Shown here: positions 49,401 through 58,522 of the stretch, in pieces | Layout of the letters: each line of letters opens with the position of its first letter | Numbering within the stretch: position 1 is the stretch's first letter | Source: Leptodactylus fallax | Lineage: Eukaryota; Chordata; Amphibia; Anura; Leptodactylidae | Direction of reading: 5' to 3' | NCBI GenBank assembly: GCA_947044405.1 | Contig: CAMRHE010000115.1 | Coordinates: 3,906,001 to 3,970,000, forward strand | Length of the DNA stretch: 64,000 nucleotides | Notes under the pieces: model-generated | What the model was told of the DNA's origin: nothing | Databases searched by the model: none | Seen by the model: the letters and a program-made list of their open reading frames with translations, nothing else | Made by a program: the position numbers and the translations under genes

Positions 49401-52400
49401 AAATGACAGAAGTGGCCCTGGATGCACGACTGGGTCATCTGTCAGATATTACTCAGCTTACTGTAAACTTATACCACAACTTCTGACCAGCAATAGAATA
49501 GTTGAAGTGAATGGTCTACTAACCTGCAAACTAAGTATCCAGTCCTGTTCAATCCATGAGTACAATGAACACCAATAAGTTTATCTGTGAAGGGGGAAAA
49601 AGGTCGGATTTTATTATCCATTCATAGTAGAAACTCTTAAGCACATACAATGACCTATATTCTAAAGTGTTTTTTGTGATGTTTACAAAAAACCCAACAA
49701 TCTGATATTAAATGGGGTTTTCTGCCCCAAATGCATTTTTCATACTGATGACCTGTCCACAAGATCGTCAGTATATGATCTGCGGAGTCCCGCACCCGGG
49801 AGCCGACGCAGATCTGCTGTTCCAGCAGATGTAGTAGTGGACAGGTGCAGATACTTTCTGATCCTATTCAAGTAATAGGAGCAGAACTGAACCTCTGTCC
49901 ACTGCATAGCAGTGGCACCAGGGTATTGCAGCTCAACACCTATTACTTGGATAGGAGCAGACTGTATCTGTTTCCTTTTCACTACTGCGACTTCCAGCAT
50001 CTGGCTGATCTGTGAAGGGTGTGGGTGTCGGGCCCACACAGATCATATACTGACAACCTATCCTGTGGATAGGTCATCAGAAAAAAAAAATGCATTCAGG
50101 GCCAGAAACCCCATTTAATATCAGATTGTTGGGTTCTGACTCCTGGCATCCCCACTAATCAGCTGAATGGAGCGGCTACAGCACAGTGCTGTTCACTTCA
50201 CTGTGCAGGGTCCCAGAATGGTGCTGCAGCTCTCTCCTATTACCTTTAACTGGCAAGAATTGCTGTACCATTCCAGGCCACTGCACAGTGGAAATTGTGC
50301 TGTTATTTCCAGTACGACTGTGGCCCCTTCAATCAGCTGACCAGTGGGGTTGTTAGGAGTCAGAACCCCATTGATCTAATATTAAGGATGAATCCTAGAG
50401 ATTATGTAATCAATATAAAAGGGTCTCAAAAACCCCTTTAATGGAACTAAGATCACAATGCCTTATCTGGAGGCCGCAATACTAAACCAAGTGCCAGGCA
50501 TCTGTACATGAGACAACTTACCATTCTCTGAGTTCTGATTTAGATATTGCTTCACAGTGCTCTTAAACATTGTGATGACATCATCACTGGGCACTTGGTG
50601 TCCCATTGTGAATATCTTCGAGTACTTTATTTTTTTGGGAAACTCCTAGAGAGTAGAAAAGGAAGATCATAAAATGAAGAAGCTGTTTTTATAGCATACC
50701 CTTCTACAGTGACTGTTCCTGGTACTGGAGCTGAATGCCATTCACTTTAATAAGAGCATCTTAAAGCTACTCCTAGTGTTGTGTTACAGTTTAAAGCTCT
50801 GATCTAAAGTGATACGACACACACTGTATATACAGCACTTTCCAAGCTGAATGACAGGAGGCAACATGTGGTTTTGGTTTAGCTGTGGCTGGCACCATGT
50901 ATTGCCTCTCAACTTAGTAGGCCCCATAATTAAAGGGACTTTACCTGAACAACACTATCTCCTATAACAGCATAAGGGATAAGTGATTGCAGGGGTCTCC
51001 GGGTCACCTGTGTGAAAGGAGCAGTAGTGTTCAACACCCCATTCATTTCTACGGTATTAAGCGAGATAGCCAAGTACCACACTCTGTCAGTTCCATCAAA
51101 GTGAACGTAGCAGTAGTCATGCATGCACTCTACCGCTCCATTCACACAGGGGACTCTTGGTGCCAACTATCACATAATTATTGCTATCTTGTGTACAAAA
51201 GGATAAGTATTGTTCCTGAGAAAACCCCTTTAAAGACCCACTCTGGAAATATATATTTTGCCTTGTAATACTGGGCATACTAATGTAAAGTGAATGATGC
51301 ATTCACTCAACGGGTGCATCGCTCACTATATTCAGCCTCCAAACATTCCCCCTGCTGGTCATGTGATTGGCAAACTGAAGTGCTAATTCACATACCTAGT
51401 CATTTTTTTCTTCTAAAAACCGATATGTTATGTCGTCACAGGCTGACGGGTCCTGGATGGTAGGGGACTGTCTGGAGACTGAATAAAGTTAACAAAGTCC
51501 CCAGTCAGTGAATGCATCATTCACTGTACATTAGTATGCACTGTACTACATGGGTAAGGGTTGATATATATTGCTGGAGTTGAGCTTTAACATATCACCC
51601 TGTTGAGCTGCGTCCCAAAAGGCGCATAATACTAAGAGTCTCTTACAAATTCAACAGAATTTGAGAAGCTATGTCCTTATTAAACACAGCTCCACCTATA
51701 AACAGTGCGGTTACTGCAAATCTCCCCCAGCCGGTTCAGCGTGTAGGTGGGAAAAAATCTATAGAGAAGTATATGTATCTACAGTTTGTGAGTGTCTGCT
51801 TAACTCTGAGTGACAGACAGAGCTAGGTCTATCAATTTTTGGGCAGATTGAGGGACCAAAATAATTAAAAAAACTGACAAATTTCACATGAAGCCAAGAG
51901 TGGTTCCCTGGCACATTAGAAAATTACCCATGGTGAATAATAGCGCTTGGTGCACGTTAAATCCACAATCAATCCGAGTTCTTCATTTTGTTTCTCCACT
52001 TCCTTAACAAGATCTTCCGGGGAGAATCGCTGCCAAGGTGCTAATTTGTTATTATATATCTAAAAGTGAAAAGCAGGGCACATTCAGCTACATATAGTAC
52101 TATCAGCATAATAGCAATTCACTGTTCTAGACACAAAACTTACACTTGTAAGCGGGACCTTAAAAGCAATAAACCGTGTTCCTGGGATACGTCGTCCAAC
52201 TGGAATGTAATCTGTCCACCTGCAAGAGAAGAAAAATGATAAGTGTTTCAATTCACATAAATAAAAGGAAGAGCGACCTGGAGAATCACAAGTTTTTTTT
52301 ATTTTACCTTTTAATTTTTATTAATTCCATGAAAGGATTTTTCCCCCTTATTATAATGTACTGGATTAAGTCCATATGCTAGTAAATTATCCTGTGTTCT

Positions 52401-54316
52401 AACAGTACATAGGCAGTTCCTACCAAGCATGCCCTGAGGTATGAACCTTGATGGTGTCACACACATTTCTTCCCCTCAGTCTCTCCCTTTGAATGTCACG
52501 ATCTGACATTTAAAGAGTTAAAAAGCAGAGAACATGGCGCCTCATGATTCTAATTTTGCACAGAATTAGTAAAAAGATTTCCATAGACAAATGCGCCGCA
52601 GCGCATGGAAGAGAAACCCTGACGCCTATGTTTTTAGTTACCCCTCGACTCTCCAGTTGCCTATGTTTAATAGCTCTATCCAGCGACCTGAACCCTGCTG
52701 TGTGTGGACACTGGTGCTCAGGTCTGTATATGATCACCAACACTGATAAAGAAGCTGATAAGACAGGGCTGTTTGTACATTTCAGTGAGCACGAGATGGG
52801 GAGATTGGAAGGAGCTTGATCCCTGTAAATTCAGAGCAGTCAGCTCTCCTCACGGCACTTCTGAGACAGAAGCTAGAATCAGTCAGGCAGGGCGTGTCAG
52901 GGAAGCTGATGGCATACCTCTGTACAATGTAATGGTGTGTGTGGCCCAGGCAGTATGCCCATGAGACAGCAGCATTTCCTCAATAGGTTGTGGCCAAGCT
53001 AAACCAAGCTTATGCATTACAGTGACCTATAATGCTGTGAGCTCTGACCTGACTGTCAATATACATAAATGATACTGTGAGTACAGGACAGCAATATGTG
53101 CGGCAGGATGGAACTCACTGCATCATAGAGCACAGTATAGCAATGAATTTGGTTCAAGCTGTGGCCTGTCTGGGAAATGCAGTTGTCACATGGGCCATAC
53201 AACCTGGACCACACATAGCAGACTAAACTGGCCAATAAAAGGAGTTTTCTGGGAATTGGGCAAACCCTGTGGAGGTCTTTGGAGGTGTAAAATGCAAAAA
53301 AGCATACTCACCTGTCTCCTGGTGTCTGTCTGGTCTTGTGCCAGCGCCACGTTCCCCGATGTCCTGTACCTCATGTGACCACTGTGATCAGTCAGTGGCC
53401 TCATCGGTCACTGGTAAGGAATGTGTGACGTATGTGAGTGAAACCCCTGGTCGCTCACCAACAACCACCGAGGCCAATGATTGGTCTCAGCAGTCACATG
53501 CGGCACGGGACTTCTGGAGATGAGGTGCTGCAATTGCCACTGGCAGCAGACAACGAAACGTCAGGGGAGAGGTGAATTTTTTTTTTTTATTTTACATTTC
53601 CCTTAGCCTCTACAGGGGTTGGTCCAATTCCTGGACCAACATACATATCTATCTATCTCCCATTAAAGTCTACCAAAGCCAACACACAGTGAATCCATCT
53701 CTCAAACTCAGCAGCCAGCTATATAGCCCCTTGGTCTCATATTTATTTTGCTAACGTGTATAGCGCCAATATATTCCGCAGCGCTTTACGGACAGTCAGT
53801 CACTGTCCCATTTAAGGCTCACAATCTAAATTCCTTATCAGTATGTCTTTGGAGTGGGAGGAAACTGGAGTACCTGGAGGAAACCCACTCTTTGCATGCT
53901 GTCCTTGGTGGGATTCGAACCTAGGACTCCAGTGCTGCAATGCTAACCACACTAAGCCAGGATCTATTTAGAAGCTAGCAGACTGTCCAGTGGAGATAAC
54001 AAATACACTCCTGCACATTCATGGATCTGAAGATAGCGGTGTATGGCCACCTTCCACCATGTCTGTTGCAAATATATAGAGATTAGGTTATATCCAGCAC
54101 CATCCGTTTCAATAGGGGAAAGAAGTCTATAAACATACTATAGTATGCTGCATTTATAGAAAAGTATGGGTTTAAAGAAAATAATATAAAAAATCTCTGC
54201 TTCTCAGCAGCTGACACACAAGGAATGGAGCAGGAAGCAGACAGCGCCATTCTCTGTGTAATGGTTAAACTGAGTCACTGCAGCTCAAGTCCCATTCAAG
54301 TGAACAGGAGCTGATC

Positions 54317-54349
<33 letters not shown>

Positions 54350-57157
54350 CAACAACAACTTCAACAACAACAATAACAACTTCAACAACAACAACTTTAT
54401 TTATATAGCGCCAACATATTCCGTAGTCTGATCTGTAGTAACTTGGTCTGATCTGTCAGAGGATCAGAACAATGCACTGCAGATCAACAGATACAAGAGG
54501 AAGACCATCATGTATCCATCATCACCAACAGGTGGCATCTGCGGTTCTGAGCCCGACAGATCAGAACAACAGACAGACAGTAGCATAAAGCCAGCCTCTA
54601 GATGCCTTGCCTTGTCAAAAAATTAAAAGCATGAGCTCCCCTGTAATCTATTAAGAGAGTTGTTGGTTTCTATAAAATTAAATGCAGGCAGCCGGGGATC
54701 CAAGAAAATAAAAATGCATTACTACTTACCTGCACTCTCATATTTCTAAACAAAGGAGTAACTAGCTCTGAGGACCTTTGGATTACCTCTATCCTCCTCT
54801 CTGTTCATGCCGTGGCAGTATACAGGGTGGGCCATAAGTATGGATACACCCAGATAAAATGGAAGTGGTTGCTGATATCACCTTACTGTTTGTGGCATAT
54901 TAGTACATGGGAGGGGGGAAACACTTGAGGCCGGGTGACGCTCATGGCGGCCATCTGCAAAGCTGCCATTTTGGATTCAACTTTACTTTTTTCAATGGGA
55001 AGGGGGTCATGTGACGCATCAAACACATGGAGACTTGCACAAGAAAAAACAATGGTGTGGTCATTTTTAGTGTAGCTTTATTCATTATCGAGTTATTGAC
55101 ACATTTCTTATTGTTACAGCCACTGACATGTCGCAGAGGTTAACCGACGAAGAACAGACAGACATTGTGTTGATGTCTGGTGAACGCAGTACCCGGGTCA
55201 TTGCAGCAGGCTTCAATGCAAGAAACCTACGAGACCACCCATCTCCCTCCCATGCCACAGTTAGCAAACTGCTCGCCAAATTTTGTGCAACTGGTTCGGT
55301 GTTGGATAAGCCCACATCAGGACATATGAAAACTGTCACCAATGACGAAACATCAGTGGCTGTTCTGGCAGAACTTACCAAGAGCCCACAGCGTAGCACT
55401 CCACGTATGTCCCTGGAGTGTGGCATCAGTCTCAACGTGCTGGTCCGGATCATCCTCAGTGAGATGTTGTAGCAGCTGGATCTTGTAAGGGTGCCATCTG
55501 TGTGTAGCCAGTATCCGTCGAATGGATGTTTGACTGATGCCACACTCCAGGGACATACGTCAAGTGCTACGCTGTGGGCTCTTGGTAAATGCTGCCAGGA
55601 TAGCCACTGATGTTTCGTCACAGTTTTCATACGTCCAGATTTGGGCTTATCCAACACTGAACCAGTTGCACAAAATTTGGCGAGCAGTTTGCTAACTGTG
55701 GCATGGGAGACGGGTGGTCTCGTAGAGTTTGGGCGTCACCCGACCTCAAATGTTTCCCCCATCCCATGTACTAATATGCCACAAACGGTAAGGTGATATC
55801 AGCAACCACTTCCATATTATCTGGGTGTATCCATACTTATGGCCCACCCTATACAGAGGAGAACAGTGTTTGGCTGCATTGGTCCCCTCGATGTGAAGTC
55901 ACCTGTCATTGCCACTCTGTATACAAACTGAGTGGTCACGAATAGCCCAGGGCAGGAATGGAGGGGAGGATGCAGGTAAGCATAGATGAATTTTTACTTT
56001 ATAACCCTCTCCTCCAGCCTGCATCTTGAATTTAATTTTCTGATCCCAGACAACCCCCACACTGCAGAAACACAGCTTTTTTCAGTTGTAGATTTTGCTT
56101 TGGTTTTTTTTGACCCAAAGCCAAGCGAGAATACAGAAGGGAGAAGTATAAGTTCTTCTTATATATTTTCCATTCCTTTTGTAGCCAGTCTTGGCTTTGG
56201 CTCAAAAAAACGCAACAAAAACGTGGAGCTTCAGCCTAAAGAGGTTGTCCAAGCAAAAAAATTATTTTTAAAATAGGCTGGGGAAGGTGGAGAAAAAAAA
56301 AAAAAACACTCACCTGTCCTCGATGCGCTGGTGTTCTCCCAGCACAGTCCGATCCTGCTGCCGCAATGTCTTCCAGAAGTGAAACTCCTTGCAGGCTGTT
56401 CCGGATCCCTTTCACTGAGCCAATCAGAGGCATCTGGAAGTGATCTCGTGATGTCACAGGAAGTGACATCACGTGTCCTTTTCTAAGGCCGCTGATTGGT
56501 GGTCACATGTGGGGGAGACTTCCTCCGGAAGACAACAATGGACTGGGCCGCGCTTGGAGGCATCGGAGCACCGGGTAAAGGAGAGTATGATTTTTTATTT
56601 TCCAGCTCCCCCGGCCTATTTGCAATATAAAATTTTTGCCTGGACAACCCCTTTAAGCTCTTGCCAGAAGCAGGAGTCCACAATGTGGATAACAGGACGC
56701 GTTACATGGTGTGTTTAGTGCTGGATGTAGTAAATGATGGTGGTCGTGGTTTACTACCAGGTCCTTCACATACAATTGTTATTTTAGGGCTATGGCAGTA
56801 GACTCAGTGATGGGAGGTGAAGGGGTGGAGATAAATCTATCACTACCTCCCCATGAGGCACCCTTTGCTGGTAACCCTATCACAGACCCCTGATTCACCT
56901 TATACACTCCTGCACCTCTCCGGATTTGGGCATTTAATGGGTGCACTGATGCCCTAAGGTCATGCTGACCGCTGCCACCCAGCACTATCATGAATATAAC
57001 AGCCCAACTCTTACCGTGTACATCCCTATGGTCATGGAGCCGACACTGCTCTTCTCTACCCCACGATGTAGCCACCCACCACCCAAGAGTCTCCCCCGTG
57101 CCACCCCTGCCATGCAGCCTGCTCTCACCGGTCAGGTATGGTGTTCTTATTCTTCAT
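40230..57157 (-). CDS. DUSP11: DUSP11 (PIR1) RNA 5'-triphosphatase, complete 11-exon coding region
   Basis: Coding exons in transcript order: 57129-57157, 52144-52219, 51928-52059, 50522-50645, 49524-49584, 47713-47759, 46466-46541, 44097-44201, 42806-42943, 42411-42506, 40230-40467. Every junction is GT-AG, all phases fit, and the total is 1122 nt (373 aa plus TAA). The catalytic loop HCTHGLNRTG lies at residues 127-136 with nucleophile Cys128 and Arg134 (HC-X5-R), the signature shared by DUSP11 and the triphosphatase domain of mRNA capping enzyme. RNGTT is excluded because there is no guanylyltransferase domain and because DUSP11-like blocks occur in order: IPDRWTDYIPVG, PGTRFIAFKVPL, GHQVPSDD, YLIDLQSMEP. 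From family knowledge, DUSP11 is a nuclear enzyme that removes gamma and beta phosphates from 5'-triphosphate RNAs, including Pol III transcripts. Residues from about 182 on form a disordered tail rich in Pro, Gln, His and Asn. The N-terminus before the conserved IPDRW is only six residues, shorter than the longest human form as I recall it. Confidence 0.95.
40955..41717. mobile_element. Inverted-repeat DNA transposon carrying the DUSP11 exon 8 copy
   Basis: The left arm (about 40955-41150) and right arm (about 41520-41717) are inverted repeats of roughly 190 bp. They begin AAAGGACCTTTCATGTCCTC and share GAAAGCTGAC, GTGCCAGA, GTTAGTTTC, GATATC, CGTCAGAAG and GGGCCTTA blocks. The ends read TTAAA/TTTAAT. 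No transposase is present. The interior is the DUSP11-derived fragment. A related element with the same terminal AAAGGACCTTTCA lies at 37097-37475 without such cargo. Confidence 0.75.
41205..41496 (-). pseudogene. Duplicated, broken copy of DUSP11 exon 8 with intron flank
   Basis: This segment is clearly homologous to 43878-44192: exon 8 plus about 215 bp of downstream intron, with the shared stretches GTTGGAATCCCAACAT and GATTACCCATAACTCTTGGG. In this copy the exon carries an extra A (CCAAAAGG against CCAAAGG), which shifts the frame. Homology also stops right after the TTAG, so the true acceptor is lost. It is therefore a dead exon. It lies inside a transposon-like inverted repeat (40955-41717), in the intron between exons 10 and 11 of the same gene. 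Confidence 0.85.
41718..42027 (-). repeat. Interspersed repeat fragment (probably LINE-associated)
   Basis: Minus-strand text includes GCAGAAAAAGACCACAGGGT, CATCTAGTCTGCCCTTATA, GTTTATCCCAGGCAGGATTTC and AAGTTTGTTCCAAGC. I recognise these as a repeat common in amphibian DNA near CR1-like LINE tails. The assignment is from memory of the pattern, not a search. Confidence 0.45.
42411..42506 (-). CDS. DUSP11: DUSP11 exon 10
   Basis: Residues 263-295, Pro-rich (HDPRIPAPGFPRMPDPRH). Acceptor CTTCATTGCAG, donor GTAATT, phase 2 at both ends and a multiple of three long. Confidence 0.9.
42806..42943 (-). CDS. DUSP11: DUSP11 exon 9
   Basis: Residues 217-263, Pro/Gly/Arg-rich low-complexity tail (includes PFAQPRFPPHKPGQMMGPQH). 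Acceptor CTTCTTGTGCAG, donor GTAAGT, phase 2 at both ends. Confidence 0.9.
43692..43877. repeat. Half copy of the 'GATAGGTCATCA' element
   Basis: Begins AAAGGGGTTCTCCAGGCTAA and continues with TTAGGATAGGTCATCA and GGCCGATCAGCGGTTTGAAG. It breaks off exactly where the segment duplicated at 41205 begins. Confidence 0.65.
43878..44192 (-). repeat. Source segment of the exon 8 duplication
   Basis: Homologous to 41205-41496 and contains nearly all of working DUSP11 exon 8 plus downstream intron. Differences from the copy are scattered substitutions and small indels, such as an extra AATGAAT near 43917 and ACTAAAGTT near 44075. Confidence 0.85.
44097..44201 (-). CDS. DUSP11: DUSP11 exon 8 (possible cassette exon)
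   Basis: 105 nt, residues 182-217. The acceptor is CTATAAAG after a pyrimidine-rich tract, giving AGT at the junction. A nearer TTAG would create AGA TAA and is excluded. Donor GTAATC. Encodes a Q/N/P-rich segment (NQQHFPRQNANSMPPHP). Its length is a multiple of three, so skipping would keep frame. A damaged second copy lies at 41205-41496. Confidence 0.85.
44520..45045 (+). mobile_element. Internally deleted Tc1-like element
   Basis: The left terminus is ACAGTACTGTAGAAATGTCT with TAGGCGGGTGTGG. The open frame 44650-44886 encodes the transposase C-terminus (PPKSPDLNIIQSVWDDLKKQ; the Pro-Asp-Leu-Asn-X-Ile-X motif carries Gln where the catalytic Glu is usual). The right end is degraded (TTTCACACAGTCCTAGAAC). 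Most of the transposase is gone. It lies in the intron between DUSP11 exons 7 and 8. Confidence 0.85.
45978..46400. mobile_element. 'GATAGGTCATCA'-type inverted-repeat element
   Basis: Left AAAGGGGCTGTCCAGTATTT with GATAGGTCAT and right GAGGATAGGCTATAAAAACC with TTGGACAAGCCC are inverted relatives. It ends about 65 bp downstream (in transcription sense) of DUSP11 exon 7. Confidence 0.7.
46466..46541 (-). CDS. DUSP11: DUSP11 exon 7
   Basis: Residues 157-181 (KFNDSRGHRIERRNYLDDLL...), the last conserved part of the phosphatase domain. Acceptor TTTTATAG, donor GTAAGT. It ends in phase 2 (AG), compatible with exon 8 and, if exon 8 is skipped, also with exon 9. Confidence 0.92.
47287..47442. mobile_element. 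Short MITE with AGGGCTGG...CCAGCTCT ends
   Basis: The left end TAGGGCTGGACAATTCATCG and right end CATAATCGCCCAGCTCTA are inverted repeats, with TCGATTAATT-like decay products inside. This terminus type is widespread in fish and frogs, which is established pattern knowledge. Confidence 0.65.
47713..47759 (-). CDS. DUSP11: DUSP11 exon 6
   Basis: Short 47-nt exon for residues 141-157 (YLIDLQSMEPSEAIE). Acceptor CTATCTTAG, donor GTGAGT. It continues the helix after the P-loop (RYLID). Confidence 0.92.
48620..49085. repeat. Degraded 'GATAGGTCATCA'-family repeats
   Basis: Contains CCTGAGGATAGATCATCAGT near 48790 and ATCAATGACCTATCCCAAGA near 49027, with AAGCACAGCCA and GGCTGTGCTTGG inverted between them. 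Ends are blurred. Confidence 0.5.
49524..49584 (-). CDS. DUSP11: DUSP11 exon 5, catalytic P-loop
   Basis: Residues 121-141. Carries HCTHGLNRTG with Cys128 as phosphocysteine nucleophile and Arg134 as phosphate-binding residue, followed by YLVCR. No catalytic residue is missing, so the enzyme should be active. Acceptor CCCTTCACAG, donor GTTAGT. Confidence 0.95.
49690..50130. mobile_element. Inverted-repeat element in DUSP11 intron 4
   Basis: Terminal repeats of at least 45 bp: left CCCAACAATCTGATATTAAA with TGGGGTTTTCTG, right CCCCATTTAATATCAGATTG with TTGGG. The subterminal GATAGGTCATCA motif shows membership in the 38219 family. Confidence 0.75.
50131..50442. repeat. Second, partial element adjoining the previous one
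   Basis: GGGTTCTGACTCCTGGCATC and its inverse GTTAGGAGTCAGAACCCC bracket the unit. It ends CAAAAACCCCTTTAA. It was probably interrupted by, or fused with, the element at 49690-50130. Confidence 0.55.
50522..50645 (-). CDS. DUSP11: DUSP11 exon 4
   Basis: Residues 80-120 plus one base of Asp121. Contains IFTMGHQVPSDD, a block conserved in DUSP11. Acceptor ends CTCTCTAG, donor GTAAGT. Confidence 0.93.
50931..51234. mobile_element. Inverted-repeat element in DUSP11 intron 3
   Basis: Left TAAAGGGACTTTACCTGAAC and right TTCCTGAGAAAACCCCTTTA pair. The internal CACCTGTGTGAAAGGAGCAG pairs with CGCTCCATTCACACAGG. There is no coding capacity. Confidence 0.6.
51224..51590. mobile_element. Inverted-repeat element next to DUSP11 exon 3
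   Basis: TAAAGACCCACTCTGG...GAGTTGAGCTTTA ends. A near-perfect 32-bp inverted repeat (CATACTAATGTAAAGTGAAT.. at 51275 and ..CACTGTACATTAGTATG ending 51538) lies inside. It overlaps the end of the previous unit by a few bases. Confidence 0.7.
51928..52059 (-). CDS. DUSP11: DUSP11 exon 3
   Basis: Exactly 44 codons in phase 0 (residues 36-79). Acceptor ends TTTTAG, donor GTAAT. Contains KQNEELGLIVDLTCTKRYY, the central beta strand block of the phosphatase fold. Confidence 0.93.
52144..52219 (-). CDS. DUSP11: DUSP11 exon 2
   Basis: Acceptor CTTCTCTTGCAG, donor GTAAGT at 52143. Encodes residues 10-35, including WTDYIPVGRR and PGTRFIAFKVPL, the conserved start of the PIR1/capping-enzyme phosphatase domain. 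Confidence 0.93.
53227..53630. mobile_element. Inverted-repeat element in DUSP11 intron 1
   Basis: Ends are roughly AGGAGTTTTCTGGGAATTGG and ATTCCTGGACCAAC. Its middle (ACTCACCTGTCTCCTGG; GGGAGAGGTGAATTTT) resembles the element at 56233, so the two may be one family. Both create spurious plus-strand frames. Confidence 0.55.
53741..53955 (-). repeat. SINE-like element (minus strand)
   Basis: Reverse complement of the family at 2148: AGCGCCAATATATTCCGCAG, CACAATCTAAATTCC, CCTTGGTGGGATTCGAACC (inverse B box) and GCTAACCAC. It has the full head-to-tail structure. Confidence 0.75.
54317..54385. repeat. (TAA)n and (AAC)n compound microsatellite
   Basis: About nine TAA/AAT units followed by AAC units interspersed with TTC. 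Confidence 0.9.
54821..55853. mobile_element. Foldback mariner-like transposon with two inverted half-transposases
   Basis: Terminal inverted repeats of about 120 bp start TA(C/T)AGGGTGGGCCATAAGTA and run to CGGGTGACGC. On plus, the frame 55128-55472 encodes a mariner-like N-terminus (MSQRLTDEEQTDIVLMSGE..., HPSPSHATVSKLLAKF). From about 55440 the same coding sequence recurs inverted (minus, to 55735), lacking the first ~40 codons and extending further (SIRRILATHRWHPYK). No catalytic DDE/D core is present. It is dead and palindromic, in DUSP11 intron 1. Confidence 0.88.
56040..56240. mobile_element. 'GGCTAAGGCC' MITE, hairpin-type copy
   Basis: TTGTAGATTTTGCTTTGG with ACCCAAAGCCAAG pairs with CTTGGCTTTGGCTC. 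It ends GTGGAGCTTCAGCCT. Closest to the 39112 copy. The left end is truncated. Confidence 0.6.
56233..56655. mobile_element. Long inverted-repeat element near DUSP11 exon 1
   Basis: Left AAAGAGGTTGTCCAAGCAAA and right TTTTTGCCTGGACAACCCCTTT form termini. The interior also folds: TGATGTCACAGGAAGTGACATC near 56450 is an almost perfect palindrome. Confidence 0.75.
57129..57157 (-). CDS. DUSP11: DUSP11 coding exon 1 (start codon)
   Basis: ATG at 57157-57155 encodes MKNKNTIPD plus the first two bases of Arg10. The donor GTGAG follows at 57128. The start was chosen because IPDR joins directly to WTDYIPVG of exon 2, matching the conserved family block. The exon lies in a GC- and CpG-rich stretch typical of a housekeeping promoter. 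Confidence 0.9.
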
Positions 57158-57420
57158 GGCTGCGGACTGAAGGTGGATGGGACGGGCCGCAGGAATCCGG
57201 AGAACCCAAACTCGAAACTTCAGTAGCAAACACTCTCCCATCCAGACCACGCCATGACCCACGCCACGTCACAGGCTGCGCGCAGTGTGATGACGAAACC
57301 GCGCCGGATGGAAAGGCGCCATGTTTGTTTTGGGCAAAGAAAAAAGATCAGGTCTTTTATTTCATGATCATGTGGATTAGCGGCACCTAGCGCTGTAGTG
57401 AGAGCCGAGGTTTAGATGCA
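57158..57420 (-). promoter_or_regulatory. DUSP11: DUSP11 promoter and 5' UTR, CpG-rich
   Basis: Immediately upstream of the DUSP11 start codon the sequence becomes CpG-dense (57170-57400), unlike the flanks. It holds a TGACG core (57290s, CRE/ATF-like), CCGGA ETS-type cores and, on the minus strand, an ATGGCGCC motif near 57318 that resembles a YY1 site. There is no clear TATA box. The transcription start cannot be fixed from sequence. Confidence 0.55.
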
Positions 57421-58419
57421 TATTTAGTCATGGAGTTGTTTAGAGGCTTGTTCACATTGGAGTGGCAGCATTTATCTTGGCATGTAGTTATGATGTATCA
57501 TACATTAGGTCAGCTAACACATAAGATATATGAGTGCAATGCAGTCATTTCTTACTGAAAGCCTGTGGTGTGAATAAGTTCTTAGAGGTAATGGCAGTTT
57601 ACGCCACCAGCTTTCATGGCCATGTGATAGCCAGCATGCAGCCGCACAGAAAATAATGGATCTATTCACACGGCCATTTATTTAATGGTCTCTGTGACCA
57701 ATCCGCTAAATAATAGAACATGCCATCTCTAGTTTTCATGGATCCCTCAGTAGTCTCTAGTCTGTTAGGGGGTCAATGAAACAGATTACCTTCAGATATA
57801 CACTCAGACTTGAAAATCATATTTTTTCAGGAGCAAGTACACGGTCCTGGGGTATGAATGTGTTTTCTGGCCTCTGTGTGGCTTTTTTGCTCTCCCCATC
57901 CATTCAACCTTGACCCAGCCACTTGGTCCAATGGCCTCCACTCTCATCCCTGCACTAGCCATGTGACTGAAGGCGCTTTGCACTTCTAGCTACAGCCATA
58001 TGTTGTTCATAGGCCCTACCACAGTGGGCACTTGCCTTGTCTTTTAACCAAGCAATATCTATGCAATAGCCATCTGATTTTGTTAAGGCTCTGTTCACAT
58101 TTTGTTATCTCGGATGGGGAAGTGGGACATATTGTATATGCCAGGAGCATTCCTCGACATACCCCTCAGATGTGAGACTCTGACGTATATCACTGTATAG
58201 CCTTATAGTGCCCATTGTTCCTACAGAAGCATATATTAGCATAATACACTTTTTTGTTGGCTCAGTGTATAGGAAAGCACAATATGCTGTACCAGGAAAA
58301 AAAAAAGTATGCATACCACTCCAAGAGAGGCCAAAAAGACACATTTTGGCCTCCATCTGGTGTATGTGCCAAGAGGTCTCTCAGCTGTAACAATGAGTGG
58401 GTTGTGGACCCACAGTCTT
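57421..58419. other. No gene recognised upstream of DUSP11
   Basis: AT-rich DNA without conserved frames. No divergent gene was found opposite the DUSP11 promoter. Confidence 0.4.
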
Positions 58420-58522
58420 TGAGCAAGCTACATCCGCAGAAGATCTGTGCTTACATCTAACTGCAAGTGTACTGAGAAGCATTGATGGAAGGACATGTGC
58501 GGTCACACCAAATATTGATGGG
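58420..58522 (+). mobile_element. Tc1-like remnant, left part (split by LTR element)
   Basis: Resembles the element at 44520 (CAAGCTACATCCGCAGAAGA, GTCACACCAAATATTGATGG). It is cut by the LTR insertion and continues at 63030 with TTTAGATTTCTCTTTTCTTC. Confidence 0.75.

Noticed and set aside
55085..55657. 190-codon minus-strand frame read as a gene
   Set aside because: It runs antisense through one arm and sense through another arm of the foldback mariner; not a real protein.
56962..57390. 142-codon plus-strand frame over the DUSP11 start
   Set aside because: Antisense to DUSP11 exon 1 and promoter; CpG-rich DNA gives long open frames by chance.
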